A DNA stretch of 64,000 nt from Paramarasmius palmivorus (lineage: Eukaryota > Basidiomycota > Agaricomycetes > Agaricales > Marasmiaceae), in contig JAYKXP010000029.1 in assembly GCA_037176845.1 (NCBI GenBank), positions 1-64,000 on the forward strand. Reading direction: 5' to 3'. The notes under the pieces are model-generated. The model had not been told where the DNA came from. It ran no database searches and worked only from the letters and a program-made list of their open reading frames with translations. Shown one piece after another: positions 11,989 to 24,219 of the stretch. The position numbers and the translations under genes were made by a program. Each line of letters starts with the position of its first letter. The stretch's first letter is position 1.

Positions 11989-13384
11989 CCACCCAGCGGC
12001 CAAATGAAAACTCCCACGCATCGACGACTTTCCAGATTTACAGTAGAAAACCTGCTCAACATAATTGCCCTGGGAGGCCGTATTGCATTGAGGCGGAGAC
12101 CATGCGTATCACGGTGTTCACTCTCTTCTCCGAGATGCGAGTCTCCAGCCCTAATGCATTAGCCTAGCCACCGAAATAGGAAGTGTTTGGTGGTAACCTT
12201 GAGGATGAATGCCCTCAGTAACGCGAATTTATGTGCAAGGAAGTATCCATGGGATTCTGTCATTGTCGTGTAGTAAATCGCTGGGATTATATTCGGTGTA
12301 GATGTTACAATGAACTTTCATCTTTCGACCAGATCCCTGATCAACAGAGAGGAACCTGCCTAATAGTCAATCCAAAGTACGATTCAGCTTTATCAATAAC
12401 ACAATTACCAGCCAACGCACCAATCCCGTTCAATCCCATAAATGACTTTGATACAAAACTAACCCTCAAACTTTCGATAGCAGGCTCCGGCGCACTTCGC
12501 TAGAGAAGGTTTCCAGCTCGGTAAAGCAATAAACCGCTACCCATTTTCGAAAACCCTGATATGTGCTGGAAGTTACATTATGCCCAGTCTCCGGTAACTT
12601 CCATCACGATTTTCAAAATATTTTGCCCTCGGTCGGTGTGAATCAAAAGCTTTCCGTGTAATCACATTGAGGTTTTGCAGAGGGGATGTCGTTGGGGGTG
12701 TTGGTTTGGAGAGGATTGGCAATGCCTGCCGAAGTATCCGAGTCGACTGTCGAATGACGCGTCGAAATTTCTCGCGCGCGCCTCTGCTTTCAGTTGCTTT
12801 CAGTTTCACTCCCATCATACCACGGGCTACAAATCGCTCGAATTCAGCGATAGTGAGTAGATCACTGTCTCTTTCTGAAAGTTCACCCCTTTCCGAAAAC
12901 GAGTTCTAGTTGAAATATGAAGACGAATGCTCCCAGAGAATATCGGCAATAAAGGCTTCTGCAAAAATCGGGTGATCTTACTCTAATATCCAGCTAGTCT
13001 GTCTCACAGTGCTTATTCGATAACCAAAGAGCAGTCGAGATATTCGTTTGAAATATGTATTGGCTGTCTTTGACAACGTCCCGTGTGGTCAGCTATCGGG
13101 TGTAGTAGTAACATTTGGCCTATCCTTGGAGCCGGATTACTCGTTCGATGTAATATGCAGCAGCGCTGAGCGCTGAGCGCTTGTGTCACGGTGTGCCATG
13201 TCGATATCTCACTTGTTGGGATGTTCGAAGCCCACTGGCCTCGTACAGCAGGCTGGCCCTCATTGATCTTGCGCAGGTCACTTCAAGAGGCATTGATTCT
13301 GACGAATCTAAGTGCAACGACTAACTCAGTCTCCTGTTGTCACACCGATTGGCCAGATCAGTCAGTAGCAGTCAATTGCTCGCT
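11989..13384. other. Gene-poor stretch upstream of tRNA-Ile
   Basis: No open frame here has a domain I can recognise. It contains the family-copy promoter remnant at its left end and a small GCGCTGAGC direct repeat near 13163. Apart from that I see nothing to annotate. Confidence 0.5.
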
Positions 13385-13468
13385 GGCCGACTAGCTCAGT
13401 TGGTTAGAGCGTCGTGCTAATACGACAAATTAACGCGAAGGTCTTGGGTTCGATCCCCACGTTGGCCA
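13385..13468 (+). tRNA. tRNA-Ile (anticodon AAU) with about 10-nt intron
   Basis: Acceptor arms GGCCGAC (13385-13391) and GTTGGCC (13461-13467) pair, followed by discriminator A. The D-arm has the A-box-like TAGCTCAGTTGGTTAGAGC and the T-arm has GGTTCGATCCCC. Removing CGACAAATTA (or a permutation of it) after the anticodon gives stem TCGTG/CGCGA around the loop CTAATAA, so the intron sits at the canonical 37/38 position. The mature length would be 74 nt. Confidence 0.93.
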
Positions 13469-14473
13469 GTTACTGATGTTCCTGTGTATACAAGTTGTAC
13501 AATGTTTTTACAGGGCCAGATTCTGACGTTTGAAAAGACATAACCCCTTCGACGTAGACCTGTGACTAGTCCTTGGTGTCAAAGGCAAACATGTGCTCTC
13601 TTATTGAACTGTGCTCAGGTGCCGCAACTAGGACAGTCAATTGAACCAGCAGGCACTGTGACAAGCCGGAAAAGCTCATGTGATGTTTCCTCTGACGCTT
13701 TTCCTTCGTCATACCAAGTAGTGTAGAACCTTCTTTGACATACAAACGGATCTTGCAATTCACTGCAATTCAACGGATTACGGAAATGAAAGCCGATTCT
13801 GGAAAGAAAGTTGTGATTGATGTCATCGCAACAAGGCCCACAAGGCTCGGAACGGAGGTTGAGGCGTTGCAGGTTCGGAGCAGGTTTGGAAATCTCAGGC
13901 TTCCTTGCCGATTACATGTTCACTGTATGCTTCCGAACTCCTTTTCTCGTTTCCACGTAGTAGAACCTTCCCAAGTCGCCATTATCAGCTCAGGCGTGTC
14001 TTCGCCGTAGCCCACTCCACAATTCTTTGATGGAAGCGCTAACGAAATGAGATATTATCGCTACTAGCCTTGCGAATCCTTGAGCAAGTTTCGCCATCGT
14101 CTAGGGTGGCGCAGAGGCATAGACTGGCCCTGCACACGACCCAGATGTTGGAGTGAGGAGGGATATCTGCCATCCAACTTGGTGATTCGATACCATGAGG
14201 TGGAAAGGACCACGGAGATTAATCTCCCCCAGTAGAACGTACGCTCAGATGATCGGCTACCACAAGAGGACGGACATTGATGAAGCGTGTCAGAAGACCG
14301 AGTAAAACGGTCAATTCCGACAGGTGAGATGATTCATTGGATTCTCTATGCGATTCGTGTGTACAACAGAGCACATTGAAGAAAGTAAATGCTTGAGGAG
14401 GTGGCTAGAAAGCATCGAAAACAAATGATAAGTAATGGTTTCCTCGACCATCACCACGAATGACAAAGATGTC
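13469..14473. other. Intergenic, no supported gene
   Basis: Frames such as 13735-14010 (plus) and 13566-13763 (minus) are short, lack recognisable domains and show no convincing intron joins. I see nothing else in this stretch. Confidence 0.45.
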
Positions 14474-15690
14474 TTAAAAGATGCCTAACCACTTTCCCTT
14501 CCCCTTCTCTCTAGTTCTGTCCGCTTCTACTTCGCTCTCTACCTCGCTGGACTCGGGCTCGCCTAGCCCATCAACGCTAGCGAAAGAGACGTAGCCTGGC
14601 TGTTGACGGCACTGTGCTGACGCAGTGTGAGCGTCGAACGTATTCGACCTAGTATGGTGTCGCTGGTGTGGAGGTTTGATAGGTGTAATGGCCAGATTGA
14701 GATGAAACGCTGCAGGAGGAGGCGTTGGTGGCGGCGTGATCATCTCCATGCCATCTTCGTGACGACGTCCTTTTCCTCTACCTCTGAGGTCGCTCACTGA
14801 GGGAACAGTCTCTAGACCCATTGCGAACTTCTTTCTGGGCGTTGCCGGAGAAGGCGGTGGACGTGATGACGGCATAGTGGCGGTTTTGGAAGGACCCGAG
14901 AACAAAAGGCTCTGCGAACGTGAGGAGGAAGTGGACGGCAGTGACAGTGGAGTGGGAGCTGGTTCTGTTCGAGAGCGTGCTCTTGATGTTGAGCGACTGT
15001 TTTGGCTAGTGAAGAAGTCGCCTGTCTTCTGAATTGGCGAGGCTCCACCGGCTGAGACTGGAGTTGGCAGATACAGCGGTGTCTAGATGCTCTTCAGCAA
15101 GAATATACATGACTATTTTAAGAGATACTCACCTCTTCTCTTCGTGGTTTTGGGCTGTATACCATCCTTTCTTCGTAAGGGTTGGGTTGTGAGGATTGCG
15201 AATGCATCGATGATGCAGAGAGCACCCGTTCCAGCCTAGCGCGTAGAATGTGTTCGTGCGGTGTGAGGGGTGAGGTCGACGGTAATGGCGGGGGTGATCG
15301 CGCCACTGGCCGAAGATCCAGATCCCCATCGGTTACAGACCGATTTAGGCTGGCTCTCCGTTGCTTAGGCATGGCATTGGATGCGACGTCGCAGCTAGGT
15401 CTGCGCTCGTGCCCAATGTCGGGTAATCTTTCGTTAGCACCGAGACTCGGTCGCCTCTGATGCCCAGTACTCGGGCGTCTCCTTCTTTCCTTCTCTCTTT
15501 CTTCTCCGTCCTTGAGGAGAGTCTCCCTGAGTAGGAACTCTGAACGGCTTGGTGGTCTTACTGGCGGTTGTACTACTTGGGTTTGAGGTGGTATATGTTG
15601 CGGAGGAGAGTGCGGAGGTAGGTCCAGATGAAGGTTGACGGGCTGTCGCCGTGTATGCGCGTGAGCATGATGTGTTGTGTTCGAGGGCAT
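14474..15690 (-). CDS. Disordered Ser/Pro-rich protein, paralogue 1
   Basis: Two exons. Exon 1 starts with ATG at 15690 in a good context (GCCGCCATG) and runs to a GTGAGT site near 15133. Exon 2 begins TPLYLPTPVS and ends KWLGIF at 14474. Conserved islands shared with the gene at 17.2 kb are RPPSRSEFLLRETLL, RRASLNRS, LTPHEHILRARLERVLSASS, MITPPPTPP and GYVSFASVDGLGEP. Between the islands it is low-complexity and basic/Ser-rich. RRASLN and TPPPTPP resemble basophilic-kinase and proline-directed kinase sites, which suggests a phosphoregulated scaffold or regulator. I do not recognise the family. Confidence 0.78.
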
Positions 15691-17207
15691 GGCGGCTGGG
15701 TGAAGAGATGCTGTAGAGGGGTCCCTTATATAGTGATGGATATTTCCCTAGAGAGAAATGAGTCGGTGGTATGTAGGTAAAGAAAGGGAAATATGAACAC
15801 CGCATACCTGGAGAACTCTAATATATGGCATGAGCCAGAGTTAGGAACCCGTACACGTACACGAGGTGGGCAAATTCTCTTTGCTTCTTTTCCTGGGTGG
15901 GATGACGCTCTGATTCACACCACTAAGCCTTCTATGTATGGCTGCCGAGTCGGTCGGTTTGCTGATGTCATTGAGCAACTTTGGGCATCATTCGTGTCAA
16001 TAGCAGTGTGAACGCCTCCCTCATTTGGTGCAATAGATTCCCCTAATGGACGTCAACCTGCTTTGAATGTCGAGAACACGAGAAGAACACATACGATACG
16101 GATTTCACCACAGAATCTCCGTAAATCCCCCTCTCGTAGCACTTATCCCTGCCGAGGGGATCCATGTCAACCATCACTGGACTTCAGGACCGAAACCATC
16201 TTCGAGTTCCCAGACAACGGTCCGTGTCGACGCCCATATCTGCGATGCCTGCCATGATAGGAAGGTCGCAATGAGGAAGGGTAGATACTGACTCCAGTCC
16301 ATCCTTGATTTGCGGAAGATAAGAGAACAAACATTAGCTTTTTTACAGGCGAAACATACCTGCGACCAGCATGTCAAAGGTGAGAACTAATCGGCCTTTC
16401 GGTGGTTCTTTCCGATGTCTACTGAGCTTTTGGGCCAAGTTTGTCCACTTCCTAGCGCCAACGTGCTATACCACGTAGCATTCCTGCCTGCCCAAATCTC
16501 CTGATATCGCGGCCCCGGAAGAAGGCAATTTCCGTGTTCACGATTGACTGTCCCATTTGAAGATTCGCACGAAAACTGCATGAAAAATCCGGTCACAAAT
16601 ACACGTATGTTTTCTGCCTATACAAACATTTAGCAATCTCCCATGTCACTAGAAAATGATTACGCACTCCCACATCTCGTCTGCCCAAGTATCAGGGAAT
16701 ATTTGACGTATTGGATATCGATATGAAAAACTTTAGGCGAAGTGTCGAACTTTCCAGCTGAAGAACGAAATCCAACATGGAAGTGCAGGGTCAAGGAGTG
16801 GTGACCCGATTTGGAAGGTCCAGACTCTGGATAGAGGCGCGCTCAATTGCCCCGCACTTCCGAACAGTAGGTCTAATTGCAAGATTCGCCACTCATCTGA
16901 GATAAGGCAAAGGAACAGGAACAAGTGCTATTATTTCAAAGTTGTGATATGTTGGAAAGGAACGACCAAAGAAGTACATTCTACGTAACAGACTATGACA
17001 AATTACACCCATGGAAAACAGCCCAAGATTGGGAAGTACAGATAATAGCGCGCAGTATGTGCCACGTACAAACGGCAAAGTAGACAGCGATCCACCCAGT
17101 TTAGAAAAAGAAAGATGCCAGAAATGGACCATAGCATACAAAGAATAAGAATTCAGTACCCAAAATGAACGCAGAACCTTTTGCTGATCTTCACCAGGAA
17201 GTCAGGG
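15691..17207. other. Intergenic between the two paralogues
   Basis: No frame here gives a recognisable product on either strand. It probably holds the promoter of paralogue 1 and the 3' region of paralogue 2. A CA/CG-rich run (ACACGTACACGAGG) occurs near 15850. Confidence 0.45.
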
Positions 17208-18558
17208 TCAAAATAGCCCTAGCCATCGTTTCCTCTCTGCCCCAACGGAAGTATCTCGCTCCTCTTCAGCAGGCTCTCCCAAGCCCTCGACGCTAGCGAA
17301 GGAAACATAACCCTGTAGCTGGCGGCATTGTTGTGAAGCTAGCTGGGCGTCAAATTTCCTTGGGGTCGATGGGATGTCTGTCCGAGGGACTTCGACCTCG
17401 CTACCATGACTAGGCATCGAGATAGGTAACGATTTCACCGAGGATCCGGTTGGCGGAGTGGGCGGCGGGGTGATCATCTCCGGTTCACTGGTTCTACGCC
17501 CGGATTCATCTTCCGTTACTCTACCCTTACCCTTATCAGAGTGGAGGTGAGTGTCGTATGAAGATGAAGAAGATACAGAGTGGACATCAGATGTGAATTG
17601 TGGGGGTGGATGTGAATGTGATTTCGAATGTGAAGTGATAGGCGATCTTGAGCGGCTATATCTGGGGCTCTGATGAGATGGGGTAGGTATCTTCGATGGA
17701 GAATGACGTGGGGCAGGCCGTGAGGGTTCAGTTCGCGATCTTGACCTAGTCATCGTAGTTCCCGTGGCGAGCAACTCCATATCCCTTTTGGCACGGCTAT
17801 TGGCAGACAACGGAGTGGGTAGGTACAGCTGGGCGCCCATTATAGTCAACAACAAAGCACAAGAGCTGTAGATCCGCACTCACCTCCTGATCATAATCTA
17901 TCGATTCCGAGCTACTCGGTGTCGAACTTTCCGTGTTCCAAGGACTTCCTGGACCAGGTAAAGATGCTCTCTTCACATGCTTCGGCCTGGAACTCCGGGC
18001 TTCCTCGTTCGCATACGGATTCGAGGGAGTTGGGTATCCCAGCATGGACGAAGCAGAAAGGACCCTTTCCAATCTAGCTCGGAGCACCTGCTCATGAGGT
18101 GTCAGTGGTAGTCGAGATGGTGACGTTGCTCTTGACAAGCTGGGCCTAGGTCGTGGCAACTCGCTCTCTGTCATCGACCTGTTCAAGCTAGCTCGCCTCC
18201 GATGACCGTTGCCACTACTAGGACCTGCCCGTGATTCCTCCATTCCAAGGCCAGAACGCTCATCTCCCTTGTCCCTATCTCGAGTCAATTCATCTCGCAA
18301 CAACGTCTCTCTAAGTAGGAACTCCGACCGACTTGGTGGTCTCGCTGGTGTCTGAAGTGCCATTTTCGTGTCAACTGGTGGAAGGTCAGGTTGTGGGTCA
18401 CTTTGTTGACGGTTGCGTTTAGGAGTTGGTGTTGGTATGACAGAGGGAGAGGACGAGGAGCGTTGGGTAGAAATAGCTGGCCGTGCCGAAGGCGCGTGTA
18501 TTCCATGCGGACTTCGTGAATGAGGTGGCTTTGGAGTGGCCATGGTGGCAGACGACAT
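17208..18558 (-). CDS. Disordered Ser/Pro-rich protein, paralogue 2
   Basis: The same two-exon plan and orientation as the gene at 14.5-15.7 kb. Exon 1 ends at DYDQE before a GTGAGT site and exon 2 starts LYLPTPLSANS; it ends RWLGLF. Shared islands are RPPSRSEFLLRETLLRD, RRASLNRSMTE, LTPHEQVLRARLERVLSASS, MITPPPTPP and GYVSFASVEGLGEP. The start is ATG at 18558 or the ATG at 18543, which has an ideal GCCACCATGG context. Islands are well conserved while linkers have diverged completely, pointing to an old tandem duplication under selection. Function unknown. Confidence 0.78.
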
Positions 18559-18570
18559 AACGCAGCACAC

Positions 18571-21291
18571 GGAGTGGCTAAAGCCGCTTAGTGTGTACCC
18601 CAGATCAACGGTATATGGGGGATAAAAGAAAAATTCTAGGCTATACCGAGGCTGTTATACATGTTCACGAGTCAGAAGAACTAGGAACACAAAACAAGCA
18701 CGAGGCGGGGTCGAGTTTTCCATAATGAAGTTCTTGTAAGCACCCAAATGGCACATCACTTGATGCCATTGCCCGGTTATTGATCCAGATGCAAGCTGAT
18801 GGGGGCATTTGCAAAGAAATTTACTTCGTATTCCCATGATGGAAAAGGTTAAAGTGCTATGTGCGGGAAGTGGAAACAGCTAAGATCGATATTCAGTGGT
18901 CTGAATAACATTATTGACCAGAACCCGGAATTAGACCTACCGCGCATAGTATGGTACCTCCGCATGCCCGTTTAATTCGGTTTAGGCTGTGTAGGTCCGA
19001 GAGGCGTGATTTTTGTATGCGCCAGTCCCTTGGTCGCCTTGTCAGGATGAACCTGGTCGGACAGGCGCCGAGTATAGACCGTCAAACAACCAACAAACAA
19101 CCGTGGAGAAAAGGTCATGCGGTAGCCTGAATGTCGAGCACGGAAGACGGTGAACTTCGCGGTAAGCTCTATGACAAGTTTTTGTCGTCATTAATTTCGG
19201 CAAGGACCTTGAGCAGTTTTTCTAGCCGATTACCCATGCCAGTTCAAAGCCAAAGGCATGAGGCAAATATGTTTCGAGGCAAAGGCGTTCAATCCCTGTA
19301 AGCGCATGTTAAGCAATCAAGAGGTTCAAAAGCATGATGACTAGCGTCCTTACCAACAACGATGAACGGGCTCTGTTGTCAATTGAGACGTAATAGCACG
19401 GCCGGATTTCAGAAACCTTTTTCGGAAATCAGCGCTGAAAATCGTTTCCTGTGTAGGCATCCACGTCGCGGGAGGCCGCTCGAATGTCGGAAATCTAGAC
19501 CTAAATTGGCCAAGAGGAAAGTCGGGTCTTTCCGGAAATTCAGAACGAGGGGTCGCCCAGATGACTGTTGGTGGCTGAAGGATTGGCAAAAAAGAAGCCG
19601 GTGCGCGAAGAATGGGCCATTTCTCGTCGGCAGATGACCATGCCGAGTTACTACGGTTGGGGTGTTCGGCGAGTGGTGAGAGAATAGGATTGGTGTGCGA
19701 AGAGGGTAGCTCTATCGTCTTGGGGCAGAGTTCAAGCTGCCCAGGAACCTGGTTGGGAGATAATGAGGGTGAAAGATCGTCAGCGCGTGACCTGGCTAGA
19801 AATCATCACTGAATTGAGAACAAAAAAAATGATGAACATCAGCCGAACCATACACACCTTCAGCTGGTTGTTTTACGGTCCCATTATCCCGAAACCGCAC
19901 CCAGTCAAATGTTTGAGATCGAGAAGCCCAGCCCATGCGGCTATATAAATCTTCGAGAGCTCAATGTTGCACGAAAAAACAACAGCTTGCAGCTCCAAAT
20001 CTCCCATGTTCAATTCCAGATCAGCACTCGTAAGCCGCCCTTTCACAGAAGAGTAACATACAATCTTCTGATGAGAAAGAATCATAGCATGGTTGGGATT
20101 CGAGAGTGCACGTAAACTGCTGGTGATAGGTTAGCCCAGAAGACAGGATGTGCCAGTTATACATAGACACACCTTCAAATGAAACCATATCTAGGATTCT
20201 GGGTTTTGTTCGGCTGAGCCACGTCGAAAGAAGGCCAGAATACTGAACGATCTTCATCAGACTTCGCTTCCATATGTTCCATGGATGTTTCCTACAGACA
20301 ATTGAACATGTCCGACAACGACATCGAGAATATCATAATCCAGAGGCCACGAACCTGTTCCAGCCTTCTCCTCGCCGCTCAACTTCCACCCAATACAAAC
20401 TTGAAGGTTCTGCGAAAAGATTCTTTTGTGACCAATATGTGGGACTGAGGGCAATACTGGGCAATAGAACTAGAACATGGTGGTTGGGAAGGAACCTCGG
20501 TGACGCTAAAATTGCCCAAGCGCCCACCACTCTGGCTCCAAACCACATCATCGTCGACGTTCCTCATCTGTGAACCTGAGAACTTACAGTGGAGAAGACT
20601 ACCATCGAGTACCAAAAACATAAATTACCGCAAAGAACCATACTACTATGAGATACACATACATATGCACCGTCCTTCCGACCTCACCAACTCTGTCCGA
20701 GCTCGGTAGTAGCGACAATCCGGTAGGATATCTATGTCTGAGAAAGTGGAAATAACGAGACAACATGTTCACTGGCAGACAATGGTATATAGCAAGAACT
20801 GAACACGACAAAACAATGGAAACGGAAGAGATGAAGAAAAGGAAGAAGAGAAAAAGACGGTCTACGTCGACAACCATCAGAAACCAAGAAAATGAATAAA
20901 GCGCAAGTCCTAGTGCTGGTGAAAGACCTGTTGTCAAACACCGCTATGCGGAAAGCAGCAAGAAGGAGAAATAAGGATCGAAATATCCACAAGGAAATGA
21001 GATGAGATAGATAGGCCTGGATACAGTCAATGCCCAAAGATTCAAGGAAATTAGAATTGGCAGAAGGATGGGAGGCGGATTTTATGCGGGTAGATTATAG
21101 ATTATGTAGCGAACGACGGATCGTGGTTTAGGCCTCTTGTCGGGGCGGTAAATGCATGCGATTGGTGCTGTTGTACATCGATGGTTCTGAGGAAGTCAGC
21201 GGAAGAGAGGTAGCCCTGCGTGGTGATTGTACAGTTTTGATTTCGACATTCAGGTCGTGAGGGGTTCGTCATGGAATGGAACGGTGCAGGA
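18571..21291. other. Long gene-poor stretch downstream of chs7
   Basis: Several frames up to about 110 codons exist on both strands (for example 20274-20573 plus and 20599-20937 minus). They overlap each other and show no domains or consistent intron joins. The part next to 21291 probably holds the chs7 3' UTR. I cannot support a gene. Confidence 0.45.
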
Positions 21292-22878
21292 TCAGTAATA
21301 ATCCTCATCCCAGTTTTCTACATAGCAACCAAACATCAGTTTGTACAGCTCCGTGATGAGGCGGCTGAGACAAACCTTCAGTTATACTCCTCCATGCTAG
21401 ATACAACGCGCCAACAGTAGCTGTCTCGAGGATCGTTGCGATGAAGGAGCCGTCAACTTTTCCATTCGAGCCCTATGGAAAATAACAATCAGTCTCCGTA
21501 GGGCATAAGAGCGAGAACCGCAGTAAAAAAAAAATGGCATTGCAACATGGCAACGCGAATCATCTCTCAGCGCTACTACCGGCGCCAAGTTCTGATTGCA
21601 TCCACCTGTATCAGCACCGTTTACTGCTCTTAGCATTCCGCAGCAACACGCAACAAGTAGCTGCAATGTGCGGTCTTGACTCCCCCGACCAGGCGGCCGC
21701 GGTAACTAATCGCAGCACAAAAATGATGAAGGCGATGAGGATGGGAGCGAGTGTGAGAACGATGCGAGCCTTTATGGTGCCAAGGGCTCGGGTACAATAC
21801 CGGGACGCTCATGGAAAACGGTCGGGAAAACTGACCTTGCAGACTACCCGGCCGAGTAAAAACCACGCCAACTGGCTGAGAACGAACAGAACCGCTGAAA
21901 TGACATAGTACACCATCGGCTTCACCTCACGCAGAACAGCGAGGACGATGTACGTCATTAAGATGAAGTACAGCAGCGCGGCACTGTATTGAAAGCGTCA
22001 GTCACATGGTATCGCAGAATAGAAACAGAACAAGGCCTATATCAAAAGTGTGCACCCGTGTGGGAACGCAAGGGAGGATGGTTATCTGAGTACTCACGCT
22101 CCTGGCCATATACTCGTCAACACGAACAGCGCAATGCTATGTAGATCTCTTTCCTGGCCGGGAGCTGGGTCACCAATGACAGTCGTTATGCCGAATGCAA
22201 CGTCAAACGATATGTATGCTGTTCCCACAAAAATCAACACAGTGAAGATTCCAAAGGGCTGTCAAATAGAAATAACAATAAGGTTCTGACTGCACGCTTC
22301 AATGTCATGGAATGACACATACCAAAAGTGAGCTAAACGTCCCGTCCTCCACGATCTGCGTCGCAACTAAACTGTTGGCCAATAATGCCCAAAAGAGGGC
22401 AGCTACGAGGCCAGCGTGTATCGCTGTCAGAGCTACGAGTGCTGTTGACCCTTGTTCGAGTAACCCGCCGTTCGTCAAAAGTTGGAAGGGCAGCGTTAGC
22501 AGGTATAGGATGAGGAAGTATCGGAATTCGACTCGGCCTAAAAAGCAAACTCAGAACGACCTCGGAGACCCACAAAGTCAGTAAAACCAACTCACCGACT
22601 GCGGCCTTCCTCCTCTCCACCATGAAAATTAACCCCGCGACCAAGAATATGCTGAGCCCACACGCTATCACGTTCGCTATATTTCCCAGACTCCCATTCT
22701 GTCCCGCTCTTTCGATTCCACAAACTGGATTGACACCAACCGGTGCACTGGTCGATGGTAGAGATAGTCCTTCGAGTATAGTACTATTGAACCGTTGAGC
22801 TTGTCGATAGAAGAGATTACACCATGTATATGAGGGTGTATCTGAGCAGAGAGGACGAAAATCGCCAAACCGCGTCAT
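21292..22878 (-). CDS. chs7: Chitin synthase export chaperone (Chs7)
   Basis: Chs7 is an ER multi-spanning membrane protein needed for chitin synthase III (Chs3) to leave the ER. The start MTRFGDFRPLCSD at 22878 matches the family N-terminus. Exons joined by eye encode IERAGQNGSLGNIANV, AAVGRVEFRYFLILYLLTL, TAIHAGLVAALFWALLAN, SLVATQIVEDGT, PGQERDLHSIALFVLT, FLLGRVVCK, GSNGKVDGSFIATILETA and WRSITEENWDEDYY. About seven hydrophobic segments are present, and the GKVDGSFIATILETA signature is diagnostic. Five introns are needed; four are short and one (about 21474-21834) is about 360 nt. The stop is TGA at 21292-21294. The length, about 300 residues, fits the family. Confidence 0.92.
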
Positions 22879-23023
22879 CTAGAAGCGATTGGCGAGTAGA
22901 GAATCGAAATACGGTGAAGAGAAGCGATGGGGAACAAACAAAAGACAAAGTCAAGAGAAAAGAAGGGTTGCTAGGGTTCGGGTTCGGGTTTGGTAAATCC
23001 GACCCCCACCACGTGAATTGTCG

Positions 23024-23031
23024 GCAGCGTG
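23024..23031. repeat. Target-site duplication, left (GCAGCGTG)
   Basis: An exact 8-bp copy of the sequence at 23619-23626, directly flanking the TAGGGTTGGG terminus of the MITE. An 8-bp duplication is the signature of hAT-superfamily insertion. Confidence 0.88.
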
Positions 23032-23618
23032 TAGGGTTGGGTTAAAAACTCGCGCAAAGTTTTTGACCAGGTTATTAACCTACCTCATCAGGAAGGCGAG
23101 TTTTTAACCAGTTATTAACCGTTAATAACAGCACGTGATTGCTTTTTCACCTACGAGAATTCCGTCTCGTAAGGGTAAAAAAATGGCTCTCAGGCCAATA
23201 TGTATAAAATAGCTAAGCTCTTAAGAAAAAACTCAAAGGGCATACTAGCACTTAATGAGTGTGTGGGCTGCTTAAGCTGGTATTCACAGACAGTAAGCGC
23301 CTGGACTGGCGCTTATTCAATTTGACGCCGTCGGTTTAAGTTTAGCGCCGACTGGAATTCCGCGATGGACCAGTGTGCAAAGGAACTCATAAATTGCATG
23401 TACGGGTAACAGTCGTCAAGGCTGTCACTCTCGAAATATTTCGAGAGTTTAAGAAACTCTTTCAGTGTCGAAAAGCAAACCTGACCGTGGGTGCACGTGA
23501 CTACTTTACCTACCAATTTTTGGCCTGCCCGGCGCCCTGTTAATAACGGTTAATAACGTGTTATTAACCGGTCAAAAACTACTTCGGTTAAAAACTATCA
23601 CTTTTTCACCCAACCCTA
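23032..23618. mobile_element. hAT-type MITE, 587 bp
   Basis: Terminal inverted repeats start TAGGGTTGGGT at the left and end ACCCAACCCTA at the right. The similarity continues imperfectly inward for about 60 bp (AGTTTTTGACC on both ends). Several GTTATTAAC/GTTAATAAC subterminal motifs lie within 100 bp of each end, where hAT transposases usually bind. The element is flanked by the perfect 8-bp repeat GCAGCGTG. It has no transposase; the one open frame (23313-23516, minus) has no recognisable domain. It sits about 150 bp upstream of chs7 and could affect its promoter. Confidence 0.88.
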
Positions 23619-23626
23619 GCAGCGTG
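23619..23626. repeat. Target-site duplication, right (GCAGCGTG)
   Basis: Exact match to 23024-23031, directly after the right terminus of the MITE. Confidence 0.88.
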
Positions 23627-24135
23627 GCGGTTTCAAATTCGAGTCGTTTCGTCCACCACGGTAATCGATGATGGAAAGAGATAGAAAAGCCCGGATCCCA
23701 TATCAGTACCTCCAGTAAGTATACTGCGCGCTGGATGCAGTTGCCAATCTAACTTGATCATGATCAGATTTCGAGATAAAATGATCACACAAATCGAAGT
23801 AACAGACTACAGTGATTCTTTCTGATATCGAGGAATCTGTTGCAGAGCTTCAGCCTTTGAGTACGGGATTCTCGTACCAGTCTTTACTCCGCCAAGCAAC
23901 AAGGTGCCTATCATGTCCAACATCAAAGACAAAGGCGGCTAGTACCTTGGCTATGATGCATATTGACATTGTACAATGAGTGAATGCTTCTATATTTGCA
24001 ATGTTTCCTACGTTGCAACGCTTCCTACGTTTGCTACGCTTCCTATGTGTTCAATATTGAGTGTATATACCTATGCTATTGTCATTGCTAGGAAAGAACG
24101 AGTTGCCGGTGGTGAAACCCCAACACATTCTTCCC
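23627..24135. other. Intergenic, MITE to WW gene
   Basis: No gene is supported. Near 24005-24055 a short imperfect repeat of CTACGTTGCAACGCTTC / CTACGTTTGCTACGCTTC appears, about 100 bp before the TATA box of the WW gene. Confidence 0.4.
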
Positions 24136-24145
24136 TATATATAAA
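24136..24145 (+). promoter_or_regulatory. TATA box of WW-domain gene 1
   Basis: TATATATAAA about 75-85 bp before the ATG at 24220. The second WW gene has a similar box at the same distance. Confidence 0.6.
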
Positions 24146-24219
24146 CTGATGCTATGACAGGCTAAACTGCAGTTGTCCAGTACCACAGCCCAACCGCCCA
24201 ACCACAGAAACGCTCCAAC

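Noticed and set aside
20274..20937. Overlapping ORFs of 70-110 codons downstream of chs7
   Set aside because: They overlap on both strands, lack domains and have no supporting intron joins.
22966..23000. CTAGGGTTCGGGTTCGGGTTT as telomere-like or a second transposon end
   Set aside because: Too short and irregular for a telomere tract. No matching inverted end or target duplication was found nearby, so it is left unannotated.
23313..23516. 67-codon minus-strand ORF inside the MITE
   Set aside because: No transposase or other motif. Likely chance in a non-coding element.
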